DNA of 6,967 nucleotides from JBBIGV01 sp037447335 (GTDB lineage Bacteria; Bacteroidota; Ignavibacteria; Ignavibacteriales; Ignavibacteriaceae): the NCBI GenBank assembly GCA_037447335.1, contig JBBIGV010000107.1:1-6967 (forward strand). Direction: 5' to 3'. The translations under genes and the position numbers were made by a program. This document shows, in pieces, positions 1 through 6,500 of the stretch. Below the pieces are notes generated by a model, which was given only the letters and a program-made list of their open reading frames with translations, ran no database searches and had not been told where the DNA came from. Positions within the stretch are counted from its first letter, which is position 1. The number at the start of each line of letters is the position of its first letter.

Positions 1-159
1 TCGGAACTGCGCAGTAAAATGCATCCATTTTATGCTCTATATCGGATTTAAGATTATCTGTATTTATCAAAGAAAAATTTATTTTTAAATGTGGATTAAA
101 TATTTTAAGCACATCAAAAGTCAATTATCTTTTAATACTAACTGAACAAAATCCTAAAT
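1..159. other. Window-edge region upstream of the aminotransferase gene, no confident gene
   Basis: No gene can be called here. On the + strand, frame 1 is open from the edge to a TAA at 49-51 (17 codons) and could be the tail of an upstream gene. On the - strand, a frame is open from a TTG at 124-122 to the left edge (about 41 codons), with an internal ATG at 28-26, and could be the 5' end of a divergent gene. The two readings overlap, so at most one is likely to be real. Both are too short to recognise. Positions 125-159 are AT-rich and probably hold the aminotransferase leader. I see no convincing promoter or ribosome binding site there. Confidence 0.3.
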
Positions 160-1029
160 ATGTCAAACGAACTGATTTGCTATTTTAATGGTAATTACCT
201 GCCTGCAGATGAGATCAAGGTTTCGCCCTTCGACCGCGGTTTTATGTTTGCCGATGGTGTTTATGAGGTTGTCCGCATTTATAAAGGAAGAATTTTTTTG
301 ATGGATCAGCACCGGATGCGGCTCGATCGTAATCTTGCTGAAATAAAGATTCCATTCGAAAATACTAACATAATTATGGATATAATTTTCGAATTATTGA
401 GAAAAAATGCGCTCATTGGTAAAGATGCAGTTGCTTATATACAAATTACACGGGGACATCAGCTTCCACGCAGCAGGATTTTTAATCCCGATACTATCAA
501 TCCGTCGCTTTTCATTTCAGTTAATGATTTACCATTGATCCAAAATTCAGACGTAACTTCGGTTATGCTTTTTGAAGATGACAGATGGGGGAGATGTGAT
601 ATTAAAACCATATTACTTCTGCCATCGGTTCTTGCATCACAGGATGCAGCCTCTAAAGGATTTGGTGAAGCAGTCTGGCATCAGGATGGAATTATCAGTG
701 AAGGCTCGCAAACAAACATCTTTTTTGTAAAAGATGAAAAAATTTTCACCCCTTTGTTGAATAAAAGAGTGCTTCCCGGTGTAACAAGATCAGTGGTTAT
801 TAATATTTGTAAAAAACTTGCAATTCCTCTTTTGGAAGAAAATATTAAAGTGAACGAGCTAAATTTGTTTAAAGAATGCTTTATTACCGGCACTACTACT
901 GAAGTTAAACCGGTAACGAGGATTGATAATCTAACCGTTGGGAGCGGAAGGACAGGAAAGATTACCGAAGTAATTCAAAACGAATTTTATTCAGAAACTA
1001 ATGACCCGAAAAATTTGATTTTTTATTAA
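160..1029 (+). CDS. dat: D-amino-acid transaminase-like class IV aminotransferase (PLP-dependent)
   Basis: A 289-residue fold-type IV PLP enzyme, close to the usual 280-290 residues of D-alanine aminotransferases, which swap amino groups between D-amino acids and 2-oxo acids in the cytoplasm and supply D-Ala/D-Glu for peptidoglycan. Aligned by eye to Bacillus D-amino-acid transaminase, it keeps the DRGFMFADGVYEVV block with Tyr35, the phosphate-binding Arg54, the RCDIK block with the PLP-binding Lys149, Glu181 in EGSQTN (pyridine nitrogen), the LPGVTR block at 205-210, and TGTTTE at 243-248 (phosphate site). RCDIK favours this subgroup over branched-chain aminotransferases and aminodeoxychorismate lyases. 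One difference stands out: the carboxylate-trap Arg98-x-His100 of Bacillus reads Arg104-x-Arg106, with one extra residue just before it, so substrate choice is less certain than family. The ATG start gives the right N-terminus, but no Shine-Dalgarno precedes it. Confidence 0.85.
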   Translation: MSNELICYFNGNYLPADEIKVSPFDRGFMFADGVYEVVRIYKGRIFLMDQHRMRLDRNLAEIKIPFENTNIIMDIIFELLRKNALIGKDAVAYIQITRGHQLPRSRIFNPDTINPSLFISVNDLPLIQNSDVTSVMLFEDDRWGRCDIKTILLLPSVLASQDAASKGFGEAVWHQDGIISEGSQTNIFFVKDEKIFTPLLNKRVLPGVTRSVVINICKKLAIPLLEENIKVNELNLFKECFITGTTTEVKPVTRIDNLTVGSGRTGKITEVIQNEFYSETNDPKNLIFY

Positions 1030-1088
1030 TCGAAAAGTAACCTAATTTTAATACCGGTAGTCTAAAGATTATCTCAAACTATTCTGCT

Positions 1089-1292
1089 ATGACAAAACAA
1101 ATCGAAAAAGAAAATATTAAAGCAATCTGTTCTCATTGCGGAGAAGAGATTGATTCGGTGTGGATATGTAAAGTAGATTCCACAATAGGAGTCAGGTATA
1201 TATACTTTTGCAGCAACTGCCAACAGAATTTGGGGATATATCTTAATAAGGAACTGCCAAAAGAGAATCCGAGCCTTAAAGTACTTGCCTGA
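1089..1292 (+). CDS. Small zinc-ribbon-like protein, function unknown
   Basis: A 67-residue protein with two CxxC knuckles, Cys14-x2-Cys17 (CSHC) and Cys41-x2-Cys44 (CSNC), separated by 23 residues. This is the usual layout for one structural zinc ion. Each knuckle is followed by a polar turn (GEE and QQN), as in rubredoxin-like or ribbon folds. A fifth cysteine, Cys27, lies between the knuckles. There is no signal peptide or membrane segment, so it is probably cytoplasmic. It begins 59 bases after the aminotransferase stop and ends 58 bases before the glycosyltransferase start, on the same strand, so shared transcription is possible. I do not recognise a named family. The conserved-looking cysteines and the absence of any competing long frame support a real gene. 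An overlapping reverse frame at 1074-1334 is judged a shadow. The start lacks a Shine-Dalgarno sequence. Confidence 0.7.
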   Translation: MTKQIEKENIKAICSHCGEEIDSVWICKVDSTIGVRYIYFCSNCQQNLGIYLNKELPKENPSLKVLA

Positions 1293-1350
1293 AACTAAAG
1301 TTTTGGCGGTATGGTATTCCCGTTTAACTATCAAATCATAAATTTAATCA

Positions 1351-2499
1351 GTGGAATTGTTTTTATTCATCCTCGCACTGCTGACTTTGGTGCTGTATCT
1401 TACAAGTGCCGTCGAAGCGTTAGCCGGAAATCGTTCAATAAAATTTCTGAAAAACATTTCTCCCCACAATGTAAAAGAGCTTCCTTCCGTTTCGATCATT
1501 ATACCGGCACGTAATGAAGAAGAAAAAATCAAACCCGCATTAGTCAGTATTATTAAACTTGACTATCCGGCTAAAGAAATTATTGTTATTAATGATCGGT
1601 CAACAGACAAAACGGGAAAAATAATTGAAGATATAAAGCGTCAATTTCCGGAAATAACAGTTTTCCATTTAACCGGAATTCCTGGTGGCTGGCTTGGGAA
1701 AAATTATGCGTTACAGTATGGTGCGGAAAATTCCAAAGGTGAGTTACTTTTATTTACCGATGCAGATGTGGTAATGGAACCTTCATCCCTTAAAAAAGCA
1801 GTTACTTATATGCGGCAGGAAAAATTAAATCACCTAACAATAACCCCACATGTTGTAATGCCGGGAACTTTTATGAATATGTTCGTTGCTGCTTTTTCAG
1901 TTTATCTTTCTTTTTTTACAAGACCATGGCGTGTAAAGAATGAGAGAAGCAAATTCTCAATTGCAATCGGCGCTTTCAATCTTATTGAAAGAAAGTCTTA
2001 CCATAAAATTAATGGGCATACCGATATTAAAAATCGTCCCGATGATGATATTAAACTTGGTCAGATAATTAAAAAGAATGGTTTGAAACAGGATGTTTTA
2101 TTCGGCAAAGATTATCTGAAGATTGAATGGTACTCATCTGTTAAAAGTATTATTGACGGATTATCAAAAAACATGTTCGCCGGGTTAAACTACAGTGTGT
2201 CGAATGTATTAATGTTTTCAGTCTTCATATTTTTTTTCAGCATCTTTCCTGTTATTGCATTATTTGTTTCAAAAGGCGCTGCACTCGCATTCAACATTTC
2301 TCTCATCTTTATACTGATAGTAGTTCATTTTGAAATTCAGAGAGTAAGCAATGCACGATGGTGGTATTTCATCAGCTTTCCTTTAGGCAGTGCATTTTTC
2401 ATTTACATTATCTGCCGATCGATGGTGCTTACTTTGCGTAACAAAGGTATTAAATGGAGAGGGACATTTTATCCGATAGAACAGCTCAGGAGTAAATGA
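1351..2499 (+). CDS. Membrane-anchored family 2 glycosyltransferase (CrtQ/CruC/HpnB-like)
   Basis: A 382-residue GT-A fold glycosyltransferase. One N-terminal membrane helix (about 2-21) precedes the catalytic domain, which begins at VSIIIPARNEEEKI (47-60). NDRSTDKT (81-88) is the nucleotide-binding turn. GGWLGKNYAL (112-121) is the GWxGK block typical of CrtQ, CruC and hopanoid-associated HpnB-like enzymes. The metal-binding DAD is at 137-139, and RPDDD at 229-233 supplies the probable acidic catalytic residues. Three hydrophobic helices follow (about 285-305, 309-327, 338-360), then a cytoplasmic KGIKWRGTFYP end (365-375). The family transfers sugar from a nucleotide donor to a lipid such as a carotenoid, hopanoid or other membrane acceptor. 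The acceptor here cannot be read from sequence. The GTG at 1351 is the first usable start after an in-frame TAA at 1345-1347 and gives the complete first helix. No Shine-Dalgarno is visible. A repeat island begins 12 bases after the stop. Confidence 0.88.
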   Translation: MELFLFILALLTLVLYLTSAVEALAGNRSIKFLKNISPHNVKELPSVSIIIPARNEEEKIKPALVSIIKLDYPAKEIIVINDRSTDKTGKIIEDIKRQFPEITVFHLTGIPGGWLGKNYALQYGAENSKGELLLFTDADVVMEPSSLKKAVTYMRQEKLNHLTITPHVVMPGTFMNMFVAAFSVYLSFFTRPWRVKNERSKFSIAIGAFNLIERKSYHKINGHTDIKNRPDDDIKLGQIIKKNGLKQDVLFGKDYLKIEWYSSVKSIIDGLSKNMFAGLNYSVSNVLMFSVFIFFFSIFPVIALFVSKGAALAFNISLIFILIVVHFEIQRVSNARWWYFISFPLGSAFFIYIICRSMVLTLRNKGIKWRGTFYPIEQLRSK

Positions 2500-2511
2500 T
2501 ATGTTTCGTTA

Positions 2512-2521
2512 AGTGGTACCA
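2512..2521. repeat. Left copy of 10-bp flanking direct repeat AGTGGTACCA
   Basis: It is identical to 2819-2828, and the bases on either side differ (A versus G before, G versus T after), so the match is exactly 10 bp. It contains the palindrome TGGTACCA, which holds a GGTACC core. It is a candidate target-site duplication of the repeat island; the palindrome means it could also be an inverted terminal motif. Confidence 0.65.
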
Positions 2522-2526
2522 GTGCT

Positions 2527-2546
2527 GTCCAAAATATTTTTTAAAT
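2527..2546 (+). repeat. Left imperfect terminal inverted repeat (GTCCAAAA...)
   Basis: The first eight bases, GTCCAAAA, are followed by a T-rich run. The reverse complement of 2792-2811 matches 16 of 20 positions, with the first eight identical. The spacing to the flanking direct repeat is 5 bases here but 9 at the other end, which is unequal for a precise transposon end and lowers confidence in the exact boundaries. Confidence 0.55.
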
Positions 2547-2609
2547 ATCCAATTAAATTTGAAAGACACTTAAATTTCCGATGAATTTTATGCAGTTTAA
2601 AATGGATCC

Positions 2610-2629
2610 TTATTTCGTCCCTAACGGGA
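2610..2629 (+). repeat. Left arm of internal inverted repeat, GTCCC/GGGA module
   Basis: The reverse complement of 2777-2795 is the same sequence except for one missing A in the loop. The module forms its own small hairpin, TCCC (2618-2621), loop TAAC, GGGA (2626-2629). GGATC at 2604-2608 and GATCC at 2633-2637 can pair outside it. A shorter related inverted copy, GACGGGACAAATAA, sits at 2677-2690. Confidence 0.65.
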
Positions 2630-2646
2630 TTTGATCCACTAGGTAA

Positions 2647-2676
2647 AGTAGGGGCGTTCAATTGAACGCCCCTACT
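2647..2676. repeat. Perfect 30-bp palindrome (GTAGGGGCG...CGCCCCTAC)
   Basis: All 15 base pairs of the two half-sites match, centred on AATT between 2661 and 2662. In single-stranded DNA or RNA it would form a hairpin with a GC-rich outer stem (AGTAGGGGCG) and a four-base loop. No U-tract follows on either strand, so it is not a classical intrinsic terminator. GTAGGGGC-type palindromes are, from general knowledge, recurrent dispersed intergenic repeats in several phyla; their number in this genome cannot be seen here. Confidence 0.8.
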
Positions 2677-2720
2677 GACGGGACAAATAACCATTAAATT
2701 TTAATATTAAGACAATAAAG

Positions 2721-2736
2721 AGTCCCTTTAGGGACT
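2721..2736. repeat. AGTCCC-TTTA-GGGACT hairpin repeat
   Basis: Six-base perfect arms surround a TTTA loop. The sequence after it, GAATATTTATAG, gives the feel of a dispersed REP-like unit. It belongs to the same GTCCC/GGGAC family as the modules at 2610-2629 and 2777-2795. No T-tract follows, so termination is not supported. Confidence 0.65.
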
Positions 2737-2776
2737 GAATATTTATAGATAAATTCGACAGACAGAGAATTCGGAG

Positions 2777-2795
2777 TCCCGTAGGGACGAAATAA
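2777..2795 (-). repeat. Right arm of internal inverted repeat, GTCCC/GGGA module
   Basis: The inverted partner of 2610-2629, differing by a single-base indel in the loop. It carries TCCC, loop GTA and GGGA, followed by CGAAATAA, and runs directly into the right terminal inverted repeat at 2792-2811. Confidence 0.65.
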
Positions 2796-2811
2796 AAAAA
2801 TTGTTTTGGAC
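2792..2811 (-). repeat. Right imperfect terminal inverted repeat (...TTTTGGAC)
   Basis: The inverted partner of 2527-2546. The outermost eight bases TTTTGGAC (2804-2811) are an exact complement of the left GTCCAAAA, and an A-rich run lies inside, mirroring the T-rich run of the left end. Confidence 0.55.
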
Positions 2812-2818
2812 ATATATG

Positions 2819-2828
2819 AGTGGTACCA
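2819..2828. repeat. Right copy of 10-bp flanking direct repeat AGTGGTACCA
   Basis: An exact match to 2512-2521. If this is a target duplication, removing 2522-2828 would restore an uninterrupted spacer of about 86 bases between the glycosyltransferase stop and the DUF4159 start. Confidence 0.65.
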
Positions 2829-2833
2829 TCAAA

Positions 2834-2845
2834 ATGCATATGCAT
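2834..2845. repeat. 12-bp perfect palindrome ATGCATATGCAT upstream of the DUF4159 gene
   Basis: Perfectly self-complementary, ending 51 bases before the ATG at 2897, in the only stretch outside the repeat island where the DUF4159-DUF4175 promoter could lie. It could be an operator for a dimeric regulator or a chance ATGCAT repetition. No recognisable promoter boxes are positioned around it. Confidence 0.35.
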
Positions 2846-2896
2846 GCCAGAATTTAATTTTTTATCTTGTTCTCAGTAAATAATTAAAATATTGTG

Positions 2897-3553
2897 ATGA
2901 TCAAATATTTATTACTCTCGGTTTTTATTTTGCAGGTAACTGCAGAATCACAAATCTCTCCCGCTTTTCAGATTGCAAGGGTTAAATATGCAGGAGGCGG
3001 CGACTGGTATAATGATCCTTCAGCCGAGGTGAACCTTCTTAATTTTATTAAGTCTAATACAAATATTAAGGTTAAAGCCGAATATACTTTTGTTGATGTA
3101 GCTACAGATGAGATATTCTTCTACCCGTTCCTTTTTATGACAGGGCATGGCAATCTAGTCTTTTCATCGGATGAAGCTGCAAGGCTGCGGCGTTTTCTTG
3201 AAAGAGGCGGATTTCTTTATATTGATGATGATTATGCTTTCGATAAAGCAGTAAGAAGAGAAATGAAAAAAGTTTTTCCGGATAAAGATTTTATTGAGCT
3301 GCCTTTCAGCCATGGTATCTATAATATAATGTATGATTTTTCTTCCGGTCCGCCAAAAACACATAAGCATGATGAAAAACCACCTCAGGGTTTCGGAATT
3401 TTTGTTGATGGACGCCTTGCAGTGTATTATACTTATGAAACAAATCCGAGCGATGGATGGGCTGATGCAGAAATCCATAACAATCCTCCGGAAAAAAGAG
3501 AAGAGGCTTTACAATTTGGGACTAACATAGTTTTATATGCACTCACTAATTGA
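2897..3553 (+). CDS. Exported DUF4159 family protein
   Basis: A 218-residue protein of the DUF4159 family. Residues 1-17 form a short signal peptide (Lys3, then a Leu/Val/Phe-rich core, cleavage probably near VTA-ES), so the mature protein is predicted outside the cytoplasmic membrane. Family blocks visible in order are FQIARVKYAGGGDWYNDPS (24-42), FLFMTGHGN (78-86), GGFLYIDDDY (104-113), ELPFSHGIY (134-142), KPPQGFGI (161-168), SDGWAD (185-190) and the C-terminal NNPPEKREEAL with NIVLYALT. The length is complete for the family. The TGHG and GGFLYIDDD blocks recall the class I amidotransferase-like/ThuA-like fold, but no nucleophilic cysteine is present, so amidotransferase activity is not supported. 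Its biochemical role is unknown. A GTG at 2894 directly precedes the chosen ATG; either start leaves the signal peptide intact. The DUF4175 gene begins 15 bases downstream. Confidence 0.88.
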   Translation: MIKYLLLSVFILQVTAESQISPAFQIARVKYAGGGDWYNDPSAEVNLLNFIKSNTNIKVKAEYTFVDVATDEIFFYPFLFMTGHGNLVFSSDEAARLRRFLERGGFLYIDDDYAFDKAVRREMKKVFPDKDFIELPFSHGIYNIMYDFSSGPPKTHKHDEKPPQGFGIFVDGRLAVYYTYETNPSDGWADAEIHNNPPEKREEALQFGTNIVLYALTN

Positions 3554-3558
3554 TTAGC

Positions 3559-3563
3559 AGGAA
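3559..3563 (+). promoter_or_regulatory. Ribosome binding site AGGAA for the TTG-started DUF4175 gene
   Basis: AGGAA lies five bases before the TTG at 3569-3571, between the DUF4159 stop and the DUF4175 start. It is the only Shine-Dalgarno-like sequence at any of the five gene starts, and it is the main reason for accepting a TTG start here. Confidence 0.6.
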
Positions 3564-3568
3564 TTATT

Positions 3569-6500
3569 TTGGGCACAGATTCTAATTTTTATAAAGATAT
3601 AATTAACAAGCTTGAACAGCTTAACAGGCGTGAGTATGCGCTGTTTGCAATGCTGGGTATACAAACCTCAGCATTAATTATAGTCTCGTTCATTACAGGT
3701 TTTTCACTGTTAGAGCTTTTGGGTAATTTTTCTTCAGCAATACGAACTGTATTGCTCTTTATCCTGACGGTAGTTGGGATTGCTTCGATTATATTTCTTT
3801 TTGTCCTTCCGCTTTTGAAATATTTTAATCTTTTCAGGAAAACGAATTATTACGACACGGCAGGAAAAGTCGGAAGAAGTTTTCCTTTTATAAAGGATGA
3901 CTTGCTGAATGCAATGCAGCTCGTATCGTTTGATAATACTAAAAACCTTTACTCTTCAAATCTGATTGATGCTGCGTTCAGAAATGTATATCAAAAAACG
4001 CAAGGTATTAAGTTTGAATCTATTGTTGATTTTAAAAAAGCTAAAGAGTTGTTTCTTTACTTCAGCGGAGTGCTCGTTTTCTGTGCGCTGCTTTTCCTGT
4101 CTGTGCCCGGTTTACAGGCTGCATCTTATCGCCTCATAAACTTCGATGTTGAGTTTATTGCGCCGCCAAAATTTACTTTTATTATTGCCCCCGGCAATTA
4201 TACCATCACAAAAGGTGAAGATGTATCTATTCTCATTAAAACTGAAGGACTAAGGCCTGCGGAAATAAACATAGCTGTAAAGCATGATGAACAAACAGAT
4301 TTTTCACATATATCAATTAAAAATTTTACCCAGGAAGGATATGTTCATGAACTGAAATCGGTAAGAAGTTCATTCAGCTACTATGCAGAGGCAGAAAATA
4401 TTAAAAGCGAAATTTACAGGATTGAAGTAATTGACAGACCTATCATTCGCATCCTCGATGTTACAATAAATCCTCCTTCTTATTCAGGATTAGCTCAAAC
4501 AAAGCAAAGGGATAATGGAAATTTAACTTCACTTATTGGCACCAATGTAGGGATAGAGCTTACTTCAACAAAATCTCTTAAAGATGCACGTCTGGAATTT
4601 TCCGATACATCATCAATATCATTATCAATTGGCGATAAGCGTGCATTTGGGAATTTCAGGGTAAGTAAGGATGATCAATACAAAATTCTGATTACTGATA
4701 TAAATGGTAATAATAATCTTTCTCCGGTTACCTATTCAATTAAAGCGCTCTTTGATGCGTATCCTCAGATAGAAATTATTGAACCGAACCGTAATGTATC
4801 GTTGACAACCGAGAACAGACTCCCATTGTTTTTAAGAATAAGCGACGATTACGGTTTTACAAAGCTGCTGCTTCATTACAGATTATCCGCCTCAAGGTAT
4901 GAACCCCCTCATAAAGATTTTTCATCGGTCGAAATTCCTATATCACGTGAAAAGATAGATCAGGAAATAAATTATATATGGAACGTTTCTAACCTGAGTT
5001 TAGCCACTGAAGATGTTGTTACCTACTACCTTGAAGTTTTTGATAATGATATCGTATCCGGACCTAAATCAACAAAAACCGGAAACTTTACTATAAGAAT
5101 TCCCTCGCTTGATGAAATACTGGCAAAAGCTGATGATACACACTATAAAGCCGAACATCAATTAAAGGAAGTTCTTAAAGAAGCCGATGACCTCAAGCGA
5201 GACCTCGAAAGAATTGATCGCGAACTTAAACAAGACAGGAAAGATCTGAGCTGGCAGGAAAAGGACAGAATTGAAAAAGCGCTTGACAGGTTTGAGAAGC
5301 TGCAAAGTAAAGCCGAGGAAGTCAGTCATAAGCTTAAAGAAATGCAGAGAGAGCTTCGTGAAAACAATCTTCTTTCAAAAGAAACGATGGAGAAATACAT
5401 GGAGCTGCAAAAGCTGATGGAACAATTCACCAGTGAAGAAATGAAAAAAGCACTGGAGAAGTTGAGAAAGATGCTTGAAAATCTTAATCGTCAGCAAACC
5501 CAGCAGGCAATGGAAGACTTTAAAATTGATGAAGAACAATTTCGTAAAAGTTTAGAACGGACACTAAATCTTATAAAACGGATACAGATTGAACAAAAGA
5601 TTGACGAGTTGGTTAAACGAACAGAAGATGCTGCAAATAAACAAGAAAATCTTTCAGACGAAACGAAAACAAGCGATCCTTCAGATCAGAACAGCAATAA
5701 GCAATTATCACAAAAACAGGATAGTATTACCGATGATCTTAAACGACTTGAAGAAGAGATGAAAGAGCTTGCTGAGAAAATGTCTGAACTGAAAGATATG
5801 CCCACAGAAGAAATGGAAAAAATTCTGGAAGAATTGCAGCAGCAGCAAAACCAGGAAATGTCACAGGATGCATCGGAAAATCTGAACAAAAGTATGAAGC
5901 AGCAGGCAATGCAGAATCAGCAGCAGATTTCACAAAATATGAGACAGATGAACAAGAAGATGCAGGATATGCAAATGATGATGATGCAGATGAACCAGAT
6001 GCAGGTATTTTCGGACATGATGCGGATACTAGACAACCTGATCAATCTATCAAAACAACAGGAGGATTTGCGCAAAGAAGCACAGCAGATGAATCCCGTG
6101 TCGCCACAATCAAATGAGAATGCACAAAAGCAGCATAACCTTCAGAGAACACTCGATAACCTTGTGAAACAGCTTGCAGATCTCTCCCAAAAAACTTTTG
6201 CAATTACTCCCGAAATGGGTAAGGCTTTGGGTAATGCAAGGAATGAAATGACTAAATCATTACAAGCTTTGCAGAACAGAAACACCGGACTTGCTGCAAT
6301 GAGTCAGGGTGAAGCTATGGCTGCACTAAATGAAGCTGCTACACTCATGAAAGGTTCTATGGAGTCGATGATGCAGGGTGAAGGTCAGGGTGGAATGATG
6401 TCTTTAATGCAGCAGTTGCAAAGAATGAGCGGACAGCAAATGAGCTTAAATAATATGACGCAAATGCTGCAACAAATGAGCCAGGGACAACTATCACCTC

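Larger units (their letters stand above)
2512..2828. mobile_element. MITE/REP-like non-coding repeat island between GT2 and DUF4159 genes
   Basis: This block fills most of the gene-free stretch 2500-2893. A 10-bp direct repeat, AGTGGTACCA, bounds it on both sides (2512-2521, 2819-2828). Just inside lie imperfect inverted ends starting GTCCAAAA (2527-2546 and 2792-2811, 16 of 20 positions matching). The interior contains an inverted pair of GTCCC/GGGA modules, a perfect 30-bp palindrome and another AGTCCC hairpin. There is no transposase gene and no credible coding frame. The layout fits a non-autonomous element mobilised in trans, with the direct repeat as a possible target duplication. A cluster of REP-type palindromes handled by a REP-associated transposase is the alternative. 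Because TGGTACCA is itself palindromic, it could instead be part of the element's ends. That several such modules are nested suggests insertions accumulating in one site. Confidence 0.6.

Noticed and set aside
1074..1514. Open frames overlapping the zinc-ribbon gene and the start of the glycosyltransferase gene (- strand 1074-1334, + strand 1311-1514, - strand 1344-1532)
   Set aside because: They overlap well-supported genes in other frames and show no family motif. The + strand one at 1311 is out of frame with the glycosyltransferase, whose N-terminal helix and catalytic blocks are intact from 1351.
2509..2694. 61-codon frame on the - strand inside the repeat island
   Set aside because: It is made almost wholly of palindromic repeat modules and AT-rich spacer, has no recognisable domain, and runs through the 30-bp palindrome. 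It is a by-product of the repeats.
2647..2736. Intrinsic terminator for the glycosyltransferase gene
   Set aside because: The hairpins at 2647-2676 and 2721-2736 are strong, but neither is followed by a T-tract on either strand.
2512..2828. CRISPR array
   Set aside because: The repeats are palindromes of different sequence and spacing, not regular direct repeats with unique spacers, and there are no cas genes.
2804..2896. Promoter for the DUF4159 gene (TTGGAC at 2806-2811, CAAAAT at 2830-2835, or a TATCTT box at 2863-2868)
   Set aside because: Matches to the sigma-70 boxes are poor, and no TTTG lies at the spacing expected for a Bacteroidota-type promoter before 2863.
2894..2896. GTG as start of the DUF4159 gene
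   Set aside because: It is immediately followed by ATG at 2897, which is the stronger start codon and leaves the same signal peptide. The difference is one residue.
5686..5933. Serine-rich open frames on the - strand
   Set aside because: They are complements of the Glu/Lys/Gln-rich coiled-coil coding of the DUF4175 gene, a common artefact of such composition.
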